From the NCBI RefSeq assembly GCF_024464595.1, contig NZ_JANHAW010000001.1, positions 744,001-808,000 of the forward strand: a DNA stretch of 64,000 bases, given 5' to 3'. Shown here one piece after another: positions 33,549 through 42,236 of this stretch. This DNA is from Halobellus litoreus. Lineage in GTDB: Archaea > Halobacteriota > Halobacteria > Halobacteriales > Haloferacaceae. The notes under the pieces were generated by a model. That model was not told where the DNA came from. It saw nothing but the letters and a program-made list of their open reading frames with translations, and ran no database searches. Each line of letters opens with the position of its first letter. Position 1 is the first letter of the stretch. The position numbers and the translations under genes were made by a program.

Positions 33549-34102
33549 TGGCAACAGGACCACGGTACAAGGTGCCGATGCGGCGTCGCCGCGAGGTCCG
33601 GACGGACTACCACCAGAGGTTGCGCCTGCTGAAATCGGGCAAGCCCCGCCTCGTTGCTCGCACGAGCAACAAGCACGTCAGGGCGCAGCTGATCACCCCC
33701 GGACCCGACGGAGACGAAACGCACGCGGCCGCGTCCTCCGAGGACCTCGCCGAGTACGGCTGGGAGGCTCCCACTGGGAACCTGCCGAGCGCGTACCTGA
33801 CGGGATTCCTCGCCGGAACGCGAGCCGTCGAGGCCGGTCTCGAAGAGGCCGTCCTCGACATCGGACTGAACACTGCGACGCCCGGTAACAAGGTGTTCGC
33901 GGTGCAGGAAGGAGCAATAGACGCTGGCCTCGAGATCCCGCACAGCGAGTCGGTTCTCGCGGACTGGTCGCGCAACCGCGGCGAGCACATCGCCGAGTAC
34001 GCCGAGCAGCTCGACGAGCCCCTCTATTCGGGGGATTTCGACGCCACGAAACTCCCTGAGCACTTCGACGAAGTGCTCGAGCAACTACAGGAGGACGCAT
34101 GA
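33548..34102 (+). CDS. rpl18: Ribosomal protein uL18
   Basis: A 184-residue 5S rRNA-binding protein that forms the central protuberance together with uL5. It shows [55 protein letters not shown] and [20 protein letters not shown]. The open frame begins further upstream at 33374 inside eL19, but ATG 33548 gives the conserved N terminus. It overlaps uS5 by four bases. Confidence 0.96.
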   Translation: MATGPRYKVPMRRRREVRTDYHQRLRLLKSGKPRLVARTSNKHVRAQLITPGPDGDETHAAASSEDLAEYGWEAPTGNLPSAYLTGFLAGTRAVEAGLEEAVLDIGLNTATPGNKVFAVQEGAIDAGLEIPHSESVLADWSRNRGEHIAEYAEQLDEPLYSGDFDATKLPEHFDEVLEQLQEDA

Positions 34103-34749
34103 GCCAACGCAACGATGGCTGGACGCCGCGCACGCGGCTCGGCCGAATGGTACAGGACGGCGACATCACGACGATGGAGCAGGCCCTCGAATCCGGGCTG
34201 CCGCTCAAAGAGCCGGAACTCGTCGATCAGCTCCTCCCGGGGCTGGACGACGAGGTGCTGGACATCAATATGGTCCAGCGGATGACCGACTCCGGCCGTC
34301 GGGTGAAGTTCCGCTGCGTCGTCGCGATCGGTAACCGCGACGGCTTCCTCGGCTACGCCGAGGGACGGGACGACCAGGTCGGATCGGCGATCCAAAAGGC
34401 GATCGACGTCGCGAAGCTCAACATCATCTCGGTGGACCGCGGCTCCGGTTCGTGGGAAGACTCCGCCGGCGGCCTCAACTCCCTCACGCGGAAGGCAGAG
34501 GGCAAGGCCGGGTCGGTGACCGTCGAAGTGATGCCCGCGCCGCAGGGCCTCGGCCTCGCGGCCGCGCCGACCGTCCGCAACATCCTCGAACTGGCGGGCG
34601 TCCAGGACGCCTGGACCCGCTCGAACGGGAACACGCGGACGACGGTGAACCTCGCGAAGGCGACGTACAACGCGCTGCGGAACGCGTCGCAGTCGCGGAC
34701 GCCGCGCCGCGCCGCCGCCAAGCAGCGTGAGCAAGAGGTGAGCGAGTGA
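34099..34749 (+). CDS. rps5: Ribosomal protein uS5
   Basis: A 216-residue protein at the mRNA entrance, involved in decoding accuracy. It contains [36 protein letters not shown] and [20 protein letters not shown] of the double-stranded RNA-binding-like domain, and the C-terminal [20 protein letters not shown] domain. The TGA stop shares a base with the uL30 ATG. Confidence 0.97.
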   Translation: MSQRNDGWTPRTRLGRMVQDGDITTMEQALESGLPLKEPELVDQLLPGLDDEVLDINMVQRMTDSGRRVKFRCVVAIGNRDGFLGYAEGRDDQVGSAIQKAIDVAKLNIISVDRGSGSWEDSAGGLNSLTRKAEGKAGSVTVEVMPAPQGLGLAAAPTVRNILELAGVQDAWTRSNGNTRTTVNLAKATYNALRNASQSRTPRRAAAKQREQEVSE

Positions 34750-35213
34750 TGCAGGCGGTCGTTCAGCTCCGCGGCGACGTTAATATGAGCACGGGCGTCC
34801 ACGACACGCTCAAGATGCTCAACATCCACCACGTGAACCACTGCGCGTTCGTCCCGGAGACGGAGACGTACCGCGGGATGATCACGAAGGTCAACGACTA
34901 CGTCGCGCACGGCGAGCCGAGCGTCGACGCCGTCGAGACGGTGCTCCGGACGCGCGCCGAACCCGCCGAGGGCGACGCCGACGTCGACGAGGCGTGGCTG
35001 TCCGAGCACACCGATTACGACGACTTCGGCGCGCTGGCGTCGGCGCTCGTCGACGAGGAGACGACGCTGCGCGAGCAGGGTCTCTCGCCGGTGCTTCGAC
35101 TGCACCCGCCGCGCGGCGGTCACCGCGGTCAGAAGCACCCGACGACCGAGGGCGGTCAGATCGGCAAGCACCAGACCGAAGACATCGACGAACTCCTGGA
35201 GGATATGCGATGA
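34749..35213 (+). CDS. rpl30: Ribosomal protein uL30
   Basis: A 154-residue protein of the long archaeal type. [38 protein letters not shown] and YRGMITKVNDYVAHGEPS form the ferredoxin-like core; the C-terminal extension contains LRLHPPRGGHRGQKHPTTEG. A GTG one codon upstream (34746) is possible, but ATG 34749 is the standard start. Its stop overlaps uL15 by four bases. Confidence 0.96.
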   Translation: MQAVVQLRGDVNMSTGVHDTLKMLNIHHVNHCAFVPETETYRGMITKVNDYVAHGEPSVDAVETVLRTRAEPAEGDADVDEAWLSEHTDYDDFGALASALVDEETTLREQGLSPVLRLHPPRGGHRGQKHPTTEGGQIGKHQTEDIDELLEDMR

Positions 35214-35710
35214 CGTCGAAGAAGCGACGCCAGCGCGGTTCCCGGACCCACGGCGGCGGCACACACAAGAACCGGCGCGGTGCCGGTCACCGCGGCGGCC
35301 GCGGTCGCGCGGGTCGGGACAAACACGAGTTCCACAACTACGAACCGATCGGCAAACACGGCTTCAAGCGTCCCGAGGACGCACAGCGAACTGTCTCCGA
35401 GGTCAACGTCCGGACGCTGGACGAGGACGCGGCGCTCCTCGCGGCGGACGGTCTCGCCGAAACCGAGGGCGACGCCTACCACATCGACGTGCGTGACGTC
35501 GCCGAGGACGGCGAGGACGCCGACCTCGTGAAGGTGCTCGGCGGCGGGCAGGTCCGACAGGAACTGCACGTCGTCGCCGACGCCTTCTCCGAGGGCGCCG
35601 TCGAACTCATCGAGGACGCCGGCGGCAGCGTCGAACTCACCGAGCGCGGCGAGGAACTCCTCGCCGAGGCCGAAGCCGACGAAGCAGACGAAGACGACGA
35701 CGAGGAGTAA
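35210..35710 (+). CDS. rpl15: Ribosomal protein uL15
   Basis: A 166-residue protein that binds 23S rRNA during late 50S assembly. It starts TSKKRRQRGSRTHGGGTHKN with GAGHRGGRGRAGRDKHEF, continues with GKHGFKRP and the globular part LVKVLGGGQVRQELHVVADA, and ends in an acidic Glu/Asp tail. It is followed three bases later by secY, the conserved order. Confidence 0.96.
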   Translation: MTSKKRRQRGSRTHGGGTHKNRRGAGHRGGRGRAGRDKHEFHNYEPIGKHGFKRPEDAQRTVSEVNVRTLDEDAALLAADGLAETEGDAYHIDVRDVAEDGEDADLVKVLGGGQVRQELHVVADAFSEGAVELIEDAGGSVELTERGEELLAEAEADEADEDDDEE

Positions 35711-35713
35711 TCT

Positions 35714-37183
35714 ATGGGATGGAAGGAGGCCGCCGAACCGGTGCTGACGCGGATGCCGTCAGTCGCGCGTCCGGAGGGGCACGTCCCGTTCCGCCGGAAG
35801 CTCGGCTGGACTGCTGGGATTCTCGTGCTGTATTTCTTCCTGACGAACGTGACGATGTTCGGTCTGCAGACGGGCGGTGCGGGCGGTGACTTCTACGGGC
35901 AGTTCCGTAGCATCCTCGCGGGTGCGCAGGGTTCGATCCTCCAGTTGGGGATCGGCCCGATCGTCACCGCGAGCATCGTGCTGCAGTTGCTCGGCGGTGC
36001 GGATCTGCTCGGGTTAGACACCAACGACCCTCGCGACCAGATCCTGTATCAGGGCCTCCAGAAGCTCCTGGTGGTCGTGATGATCTGCCTGACGGGGCTT
36101 CCGATGGTGTTCGCCGGCAACTTCCTTCCGGCGAGTGAGGCGCTCGGGCAGTCGCTCGGGATCGGCACCACCGGCGTCAAGGGCATCATCTTCGCACAGA
36201 TGTTCGTCGGCGGCGTCCTCATCCTGTTCATGGACGAGATCGTGAGCAAGTGGGGCGTCGGCTCCGGTGTCGGGCTGTTCATCATCGCCGGCGTGAGCCA
36301 GCAGCTCGTCGCCGGGCTGTTCAGCTGGCAGAGCCTCGGCGGACAGAGCGGCTTCTTCCCCACCTGGATCGGAATCGTCACCGGCGCGGTCGAGATCGGC
36401 TCGCCGCTGACGCCCGGGGGTCTCTCGGACCTCTTCCTCGGCCAGGGACAGATCCTCGCGCTGATCACGACGCTTCTCATCTTCGGGATCGTCGTCTACG
36501 CCGAGAGCGTCCGGGTCGAGATCCCACTCTCGCACGCCAACGTGAAGGGCGCCCGCGGGCGCTTCCCCGTGAAGCTCATCTACGCGAGCGTCCTGCCGAT
36601 GATCCTCGTTCGCGCGCTGCAGGCGAACCTCCAGTTCCTCGGGCAGATCCTGAACAACTGGTGGGCGGGGATGCCGGCCTGGCTCGGGCAGTATACCCAG
36701 GGACAGGTCACCGGCGGCCTGTTCTGGTACCTCGCGCCGATCCAGTCCCGACAGGACTGGATGTGGTTCCTCGGGTTCACCTCCCAGGAGCCGGCGGCGA
36801 TCGCCGCCCGGGTCGCGATCGACCTGATCTTTATGATCATCGGCGGTGCGATCTTCGCGATCTTCTGGGTCGAAACGACGGGGATGGGCCCCGAAGCGAC
36901 GGCCAAGCAGATCCAGAACTCGGGGATGCAGATCCCCGGCTTCCGGCGGAACCCGCAGGTGATCGAGAAGGTGATGGAACGGTACATCCCGCAGGTGACC
37001 GTCATCGGCGGTGCCTTGGTCGGCCTGCTGGCCGTCTTGGCGAATATGCTCGGCACTATCGGCGGCGTCTCCGGAACGGGGCTGCTGCTTACGGTCTCTA
37101 TCACGTACAAGCTGTACGAGGAGATCGCAGAGGAGCAGCTGATGGAGATGCACCCGATGATGCGCGAGATGTTCAACAACTAA
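35714..37183 (+). CDS. secY: Protein translocase subunit SecY
   Basis: The 489-residue channel subunit of the Sec translocon in the cytoplasmic membrane. Ten hydrophobic segments are visible; the plug region follows the first helix, and the conserved cytosolic loop ESVRVEIPLSHANVKGARGR precedes helix 6. The C terminus has YIPQVTVIGGALVGLLAVLA and LLLTVSITYKLYEEIAEEQL. It is the last gene of the ribosomal cluster; the usual downstream adenylate kinase gene of many haloarchaea is not present here, and a T-rich stretch follows. Confidence 0.97.
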   Translation: MGWKEAAEPVLTRMPSVARPEGHVPFRRKLGWTAGILVLYFFLTNVTMFGLQTGGAGGDFYGQFRSILAGAQGSILQLGIGPIVTASIVLQLLGGADLLGLDTNDPRDQILYQGLQKLLVVVMICLTGLPMVFAGNFLPASEALGQSLGIGTTGVKGIIFAQMFVGGVLILFMDEIVSKWGVGSGVGLFIIAGVSQQLVAGLFSWQSLGGQSGFFPTWIGIVTGAVEIGSPLTPGGLSDLFLGQGQILALITTLLIFGIVVYAESVRVEIPLSHANVKGARGRFPVKLIYASVLPMILVRALQANLQFLGQILNNWWAGMPAWLGQYTQGQVTGGLFWYLAPIQSRQDWMWFLGFTSQEPAAIAARVAIDLIFMIIGGAIFAIFWVETTGMGPEATAKQIQNSGMQIPGFRRNPQVIEKVMERYIPQVTVIGGALVGLLAVLANMLGTIGGVSGTGLLLTVSITYKLYEEIAEEQLMEMHPMMREMFNN

Positions 37184-37642
37184 TCTCGGCGCTACACTTC
37201 TTTATATTCCTTATAAGCCTCCAGCGGCTGCTCCGTCTTCAACTACTCAATCGTATACGCTGTTGTGGTTTTCCACCGAGTAGTAACACGTCATCTGCAA
37301 CACCGAAAACGGCGATGTCGTCTATCACTGCCGCACCGACGGCCAATTTGTGCTTCCCATCCGAGGGCGCGCTGACTGTCCATACCTTCACACTGTCGCA
37401 TCGTCGGTTACAGAACCTCAAAAGCACCCCCGAGTTCAGTCATGAGAGTGGTCTCCAGATGTAATCGACGTACGAGGGTGTCATCGGACGGTGAGCCTCT
37501 ATTACGATGAGAAGTATGGGAACCGTTCTATGATCCCCTCTAGAAAATTAAAATACGAAAAGAACAAGTCAATTGAAAAGAATTTCAAGATCAATGAACC
37601 GGCGAACGTCAACTATGACCGTAGTCGAAGCGAGGTGACTGC
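37184..37642 (+). other. Intergenic stretch after secY, with propeller-like fragment
   Basis: A T-rich segment (about 37196-37215) may terminate the ribosomal transcription unit. On the minus strand, 37239-37427 encodes a 62-residue frame containing VWTVSAPSDGKHKLAVGAAV followed by IDDIAVFGVADDVLLLGG, whose last part resembles one blade of a PQQ-like repeat. It has no obvious promoter and is probably a gene remnant. The remainder is AT-rich and holds no gene that I can support. Confidence 0.4.
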
Positions 37643-38079
37643 GTGAGCCACGTCCCCGTAAACCGTCGGAAGCTGCTGAAAACGGTCGCTGGAGGGGCCG
37701 TACTTACCGGGACGGCGTCTGGTGCGACTCCGGACTCCGACAGCGTCGCGACAGAAAAAACGGTCTACTTCGGGGCAGGGGAGAGGGTGTATGCGGTCGA
37801 CGCCGCCACGGGGGAGTCGGTGTGGACATTCAGCCCCGAGGGAGAGTCCAGAGCCGGGGTGACGAGCAGAGAATGACGCCGTCGTTCGAACACTTTTCGG
37901 AGGGTGGTGGGATCATTCTGTTCGATGCCGACAGTCCCGGATCGATCACGGTCGAGTACGTGCTCGAGGTCGCTCCGGATGCGGAGCCCGGCGAATATTC
38001 GTTCGAACCCGACGCAATCGCCATTAACGAGCAAATGGTTCCGGTCGAGGGCATCGGTCAAGTCGTGGTGGAACGATGA
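37643..38079 (+). pseudogene. Remnant of a Tat-exported PQQ-type propeller protein
   Basis: Two short frames look like the two ends of one gene. The first (37643-37876, GTG start) has a twin-arginine signal NRRKLLKTVAGGAVLTG and one propeller repeat, TVYFGAGERVYAVDAATGES followed by VWTFSPEG, then stops. The second (37873-38079) has GSITVEYVLEVAPDAEPGEY, a beta-sandwich-like strand series. They overlap by ATGA, but the lack of any other blades suggests internal deletion plus frameshift. It may alternatively be two tiny coupled genes. Its end overlaps the next gene by four bases. Confidence 0.5.
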
Positions 38080-40451
38080 GTGAGTTTCCAATGAACCGTC
38101 GTGATTTGCTCCAGGCGACGGGCGCAGGGGTACTCGGAACTGCCGGGTTGAGCCAAGTGGATGTTGCTGAGGCATCTTCGGGTGGCGACAAAGTCTGGGA
38201 GTTCGAGGCCAACGATGTGGTAAGAGGCTCGCCAACCGTCGTCGGCGAGACAGTCTTTGCTGGAAGCGACGACGAAAATCTGTATGCAATAAATACCGCG
38301 GACGGTACAAAACGATGGTCGTACAGTACGAGCTCAAGCATTATGGCACAGATTAGAGCGGCACCGGCGGTCGTTGATGATACGGTGTATTTCGGTACCG
38401 ATATGCGCGGGTTCGGTCGTGTCTACGCCGTAGACGCCACTGATGGATCGAAAGAATGGCGATACAAGACTGGCGCTCGTGTTCGGACGTCGCCGACAGT
38501 CGTTGATGAGACAGTGTTCGTCTGTAACCACGGCGGCACCCCGAATGATCCTTCTCCGAATCTCTATGCTTTAGATGCGGATGATGGATCCAAAATATGG
38601 CAGTTTCAGACCAATGGTAATATCCAATCGTCTCCGACTGTAGTTGACGGGACGGTCTACGTCGGTTCTGACGATAGTAGCGTGTACGCAGTGAGTGCAA
38701 CCGACGGTACAGAACAGTGGTCTACCAGTCTCAGCCAGTATATGAGCGTCAGATCCTCGCCAACAGTCGTTAACGAAACCGTGTATGTCGGCCTTGCCGA
38801 ACGCGATGGAGACAGTCTCTACGCGCTGGATGCCAAGACCGGTTCAGTTCAGTGGAAAGTCAACAAGGGCGGTATTGACTCTTCTCCAACTGTGATCGAC
38901 GGAACTCTCTATATCGGTAGCTTCCTACCAGGACGAATCTATGCAGTGGATATAGACGACGGCTCCAGCCAATGGACGTACGAAACGAACGGGAGAAGGG
39001 TCTCATCGCCTACCGTCGCCGGTGATGTGGTCTACATAGGTAGTACGGATGGCGTCTTGTATGCGTTAGATAGGAGCGATGGATCAAAACTATGGACATA
39101 CGACACAGAGACTAGTTATCTTTCCTCGCCGATCGTTTCTGACGGTACGCTCTACGTCGGGAGCGGGATAGGTCGATGCTGCGAACCGGGCGATGGAGAG
39201 GGCACAGTGTATGCACTGAACGCTGGTATTGATGGCTCGAGTGAGGGCTCACGCGTCTCCCTCGGTACGCTGGGCCACCACCACACGTTCGCCGACAGAG
39301 AGCCGCCCGAACCGGACGACCCCGACGCCCCGGACCCCGATCCGGACGGCGAACTGACCGGTACGGTTAGGGACGTAGACGGGCGTCCGCGCGAGGGAGC
39401 GGCCGTCTCGATCTACGACGCGAGCGGGGACGCGGACGCGGTGCTCGCTCGCACGACGGCGGACGACGGGGAGGACGCCGGGACGTACGCGTTCCCGGAC
39501 CTCGAAACAGACGACGGGAAGACACCCGACCGGGTCCTGCTCGTCGCTCGCGAGGGAAAGTGGTTCGGCTCGGTCGAAATAGACGGATTCGCCGACCAGC
39601 TACCCTTGGAGTACGACATCGAACTGGACGGCCAGCTGCTGTTCGGTCCCGAGATCGCCGCCGATGGCCGAGAACTGAGCGTGCTGACCTGCTGGCGCCG
39701 CATCATCGAGCCGCGGCGTCAGACCGTCTTCGTCGAGGCGGTGAACGTCGCCCAGCGCGGAGCGCGACACGAGATCACGGCCGACGCCACCGATCTGACC
39801 GGCGGCGCTTTTGCCGCGACGGTGCTCGCGGACGACGTCTGGATAAACTTCGGTAGCCAAAGCGACGTCGAGGGGACGGTTCCGGGAAGCGTCGAGGTCG
39901 TCGGCCTCGATACGTCGACGGATAACGCCGAACTCGGGGACTGGCATCCGGTTCGGACGGGGGTTCCGCTGTATCCGATCGGCGGCGAGGTCGGTGCGGC
40001 GTTCGAGCGAATCTCGACCGCCGACGCCGACGTGGCCGACAGAATTGACGAGGGATTCGGAGCGATAGCGGGGATCATCCCCGGTGTCTCAGAACTCCTA
40101 ACGTGGCTGGACACGGTCGAGTGGGCGTTCGGCGAGCGCCTCGAATCCGAGGCGAGGGTGGGCGCGGACTCGGTGAGTTTCCCCGATCCGAACGACCCGT
40201 CCGCGACCCAGACACGGGTCGATCCGAACGACCACACGACTGCACAGCTCGCCTGGCGGTCGGATAACGAGACGCCCGGCGACGAAGAGGGTGCGGTGGT
40301 TATGGCCGTGCCCCTTGAATTCCAGTACGAGAAGGAACGGACGACTGTCGTGACCGTGGAGGCGGAGTGGACGCATCCGAACGCTCACGCCTCCTTCGGC
40401 GGATCCTTCGAGATCGGACCGGTCGGCGGACGAAACGGCGAGGAGGGCTGA
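38076..40451 (+). CDS. Tat-exported PQQ-type beta-propeller protein with CnaB-like and novel C-terminal domain
   Basis: A 791-residue secreted protein. Residues 1-32 are a twin-arginine signal (MNRRDLLQATGAGVLGTAGL). Residues about 34-390 contain eight repeats of the S-P-T-V-V-x-x-T-V-Y-x-G...LYALDxxDGSxxW type, so a complete eight-bladed propeller. An Asp/Pro linker (about 410-428) leads to a CnaB-like domain (GTVRDVDGRPREGAAVSIYD, about 430-515). A C-terminal domain of about 275 residues (LLFGPEIAADG, VLTCWRRI, GDWHPVRTGVPLYPIG) is unknown to me and recurs in the next gene. The propeller DNA is AT-richer than the rest, pointing to a fusion. Confidence 0.8.
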   Translation: MSEFPMNRRDLLQATGAGVLGTAGLSQVDVAEASSGGDKVWEFEANDVVRGSPTVVGETVFAGSDDENLYAINTADGTKRWSYSTSSSIMAQIRAAPAVVDDTVYFGTDMRGFGRVYAVDATDGSKEWRYKTGARVRTSPTVVDETVFVCNHGGTPNDPSPNLYALDADDGSKIWQFQTNGNIQSSPTVVDGTVYVGSDDSSVYAVSATDGTEQWSTSLSQYMSVRSSPTVVNETVYVGLAERDGDSLYALDAKTGSVQWKVNKGGIDSSPTVIDGTLYIGSFLPGRIYAVDIDDGSSQWTYETNGRRVSSPTVAGDVVYIGSTDGVLYALDRSDGSKLWTYDTETSYLSSPIVSDGTLYVGSGIGRCCEPGDGEGTVYALNAGIDGSSEGSRVSLGTLGHHHTFADREPPEPDDPDAPDPDPDGELTGTVRDVDGRPREGAAVSIYDASGDADAVLARTTADDGEDAGTYAFPDLETDDGKTPDRVLLVAREGKWFGSVEIDGFADQLPLEYDIELDGQLLFGPEIAADGRELSVLTCWRRIIEPRRQTVFVEAVNVAQRGARHEITADATDLTGGAFAATVLADDVWINFGSQSDVEGTVPGSVEVVGLDTSTDNAELGDWHPVRTGVPLYPIGGEVGAAFERISTADADVADRIDEGFGAIAGIIPGVSELLTWLDTVEWAFGERLESEARVGADSVSFPDPNDPSATQTRVDPNDHTTAQLAWRSDNETPGDEEGAVVMAVPLEFQYEKERTTVVTVEAEWTHPNAHASFGGSFEIGPVGGRNGEEG

Positions 40452-40464
40452 CTACCACAGAACT

Positions 40465-41829
40465 ATGTCGAGTGAATCCGGCGAAAGTCGTACGATGGTT
40501 TCGGGACGCGTCACCGATCCCGACGGGGAAGGGGTGGCTGGCGTCACCCTCGAACTCTATCCGTTCGGCAACGGAGCCGATGCCGAGCCGCTCCAAACTC
40601 GGACGGAATCGGACGGTACGTTCCGATTCGAGGCGTTGGCCGAGGCGGCCGCGCGCGAAGAGTACGTTGTCGAACCGGACGAGACGGTGTTGATCGCCCG
40701 CGATGGTGACTGGTTTTGGACAACTTCCGGAGACTTCGAGTCGGCGTCGACGTCGGCGCTCGAAATCACGCTCCGGAATCAACTTCTGTTCGGCCCCGAA
40801 GTCGCAGCGGACGGGAACGACCAACGGGACGAACTGAGCCTGATGACGTGCTGGCGACAGATCGACGGTACGGGGATAGAGACGCTCTTTCTCGAAGTGA
40901 CGAACGTCCGGGGAGCCGTGGACCGCGAGCCGTTCGAGATTCTCACGGACTCGACAGATCTTGACACGGGGGCGTTTTCGGTTACCGTTCCCCGCGGTGA
41001 GGTCCGGATCAATTTCGGGCCACAGACGGAGTTCGACGACGACAGCCCGCCGGCGAAGGTACTCGCACTCGAAACCGGCTCCGAGAACCCCGAACTCGCC
41101 GATTGGCATCCGATTCGAACCGGAGTTCCGCTTTTTGGAATCGGATCGGGTTACCTCGACGTATCGAGTTCCGACCCCAGCGCGGACAGTGGTCCCGAAA
41201 CGGTCGTCGAAGGCGTCGGGCGAATCGTGCACGGCCTTCCCGGAATCGGGACGGTGCTCTCGGTCGTCGACACCGTCGGGTTCGCCGTCGGGAAACAGCT
41301 CCGGAGGGAGGCGTCGTTGGGCGACGCAGACGTGGGATTCCCCGATCCGACGGACCCGGACGAGCTGGCAACGGTCGCGGATCCGAACACCCACACGTCG
41401 GCGTTGCTCGGCTGGAACGCCCCCGAGGAGACCCTCTCGAATACCGGAGCTGGGTCGGTCGTTATGATGGTTCCGATGGCGCTCAAAGGTGACGGCAGTC
41501 CCCGGGCGGCCGCGCACGCCGAGTGGTTACACACCACTGGGCGAGTGACTTTCGGCGAGGTCTTCGAGCTGACCCCGGCTAGACCCGACGGCACCTCGGT
41601 CGACGAGTCGGTAAGCACCGCCGAGGAGGGCGAGTCGGTAAGCACCGCCGAGGAGGGCGAGTCAGCGAACGGCGACAGGGCGACAGTCGACGACTACGCC
41701 GGGGAGGATGGTGTCGTCGACACCGGCGGACTGTTCGATGCAGCGGAGGACTTCGGAGCCGGGGAGATAGGTGCCGAAACGCTGGTCGAGGTGGCGACGT
41801 CGTACCGTCCGAGCCTCCCCTTCGGCTGA
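40465..41829 (+). CDS. Protein with CnaB-like and the same novel C-terminal domain, without signal peptide
   Basis: A 454-residue protein whose residues 10-105 resemble a carboxypeptidase-regulatory/CnaB beta-sandwich (VSGRVTDPDGEGVAGVTLEL), and whose residues 105-370 align with the C-terminal part of the preceding protein (LLFGPEVAADG, LMTCWRQI, RINFGPQTEF, LADWHPIRTGVPLFGIG). The tail contains a tandem 9-residue repeat ESVSTAEEG. No Tat or Sec signal is visible, so it appears cytosolic. It starts 13 bases after the propeller gene, so both are likely co-transcribed. Function unknown. Confidence 0.65.
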   Translation: MSSESGESRTMVSGRVTDPDGEGVAGVTLELYPFGNGADAEPLQTRTESDGTFRFEALAEAAAREEYVVEPDETVLIARDGDWFWTTSGDFESASTSALEITLRNQLLFGPEVAADGNDQRDELSLMTCWRQIDGTGIETLFLEVTNVRGAVDREPFEILTDSTDLDTGAFSVTVPRGEVRINFGPQTEFDDDSPPAKVLALETGSENPELADWHPIRTGVPLFGIGSGYLDVSSSDPSADSGPETVVEGVGRIVHGLPGIGTVLSVVDTVGFAVGKQLRREASLGDADVGFPDPTDPDELATVADPNTHTSALLGWNAPEETLSNTGAGSVVMMVPMALKGDGSPRAAAHAEWLHTTGRVTFGEVFELTPARPDGTSVDESVSTAEEGESVSTAEEGESANGDRATVDDYAGEDGVVDTGGLFDAAEDFGAGEIGAETLVEVATSYRPSLPFG

Positions 41830-42236
41830 CCCTCCACGGAGCACCGCGTGAGCGTGGTCGGTGGGCGAGCGCCAACCGCCGTCGGACGCATCGTCCGCTC
41901 TCGGGCCAGGAACGAACAGCGAGCCGATCCGGCCGGTGAGAATACTTCGATTCGACGAACCAATAGTGACAAGTAAACGATATTAGGTACGAACCATCGG
42001 CAGGATCCCGCTTTATATAGAATCAAGGAGAATACCCGCGGCTTGAGCCGCAGGATGAATCCGACAACTTGGAATCACAACAGATGGGCCGATACGGGCT
42101 CGTTGGAATATACGACATTCCTGACCGGTGTCGAGGGAGCCGACGTCGAAATCGGGGAGGACACGCGGAACATCTCCACGTGCATCCGAGAACCGTCGTG
42201 TTTTTGCCCGCGGATCCGGTATACTGCACCGACTGA
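41830..42236 (+). other. Intergenic stretch before the methylthiotransferase gene
   Basis: No protein gene is supported. The left half is AT-richer from about 41940 to 42030. At 42031-42060 lies a hairpin segment resembling an IS200/IS605 right end, described separately. The right part (42060-42236) is of normal composition and contains GGATCCGGTATACTGCACC about 25 bases before ATG 42237, with TATACT as the probable promoter box. Confidence 0.45.
42031..42058 (+). repeat. Hairpin resembling an IS200/IS605 (TnpB) right-end remnant
   Basis: GAATACCCGCGGCTTGAGCC then GCAGGATGAAT: the stem GCGGCT/AGCCGC (42038-42051) has a two-base loop. The haloarchaeal IS200/IS605 elements I know carry a similar sequence, GCGGCTTGAGCCGC followed by GGATG, at the end of the tnpB gene, where it forms the guide RNA 3' hairpin. 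No tnpA or tnpB gene remains next to it, so it would be a solo end. Confidence 0.4.

Noticed and set aside
36014-37153. A 379-codon minus-strand frame opposite secY
   Set aside because: Composition is a Asp/His/Pro/Arg shadow and secY is unambiguous on the other strand.
41596-41664. The tandem ESVSTAEEG repeat as a mobile or regulatory repeat
   Set aside because: It is just two in-frame 27-base units in an acidic linker, best explained by replication slippage.
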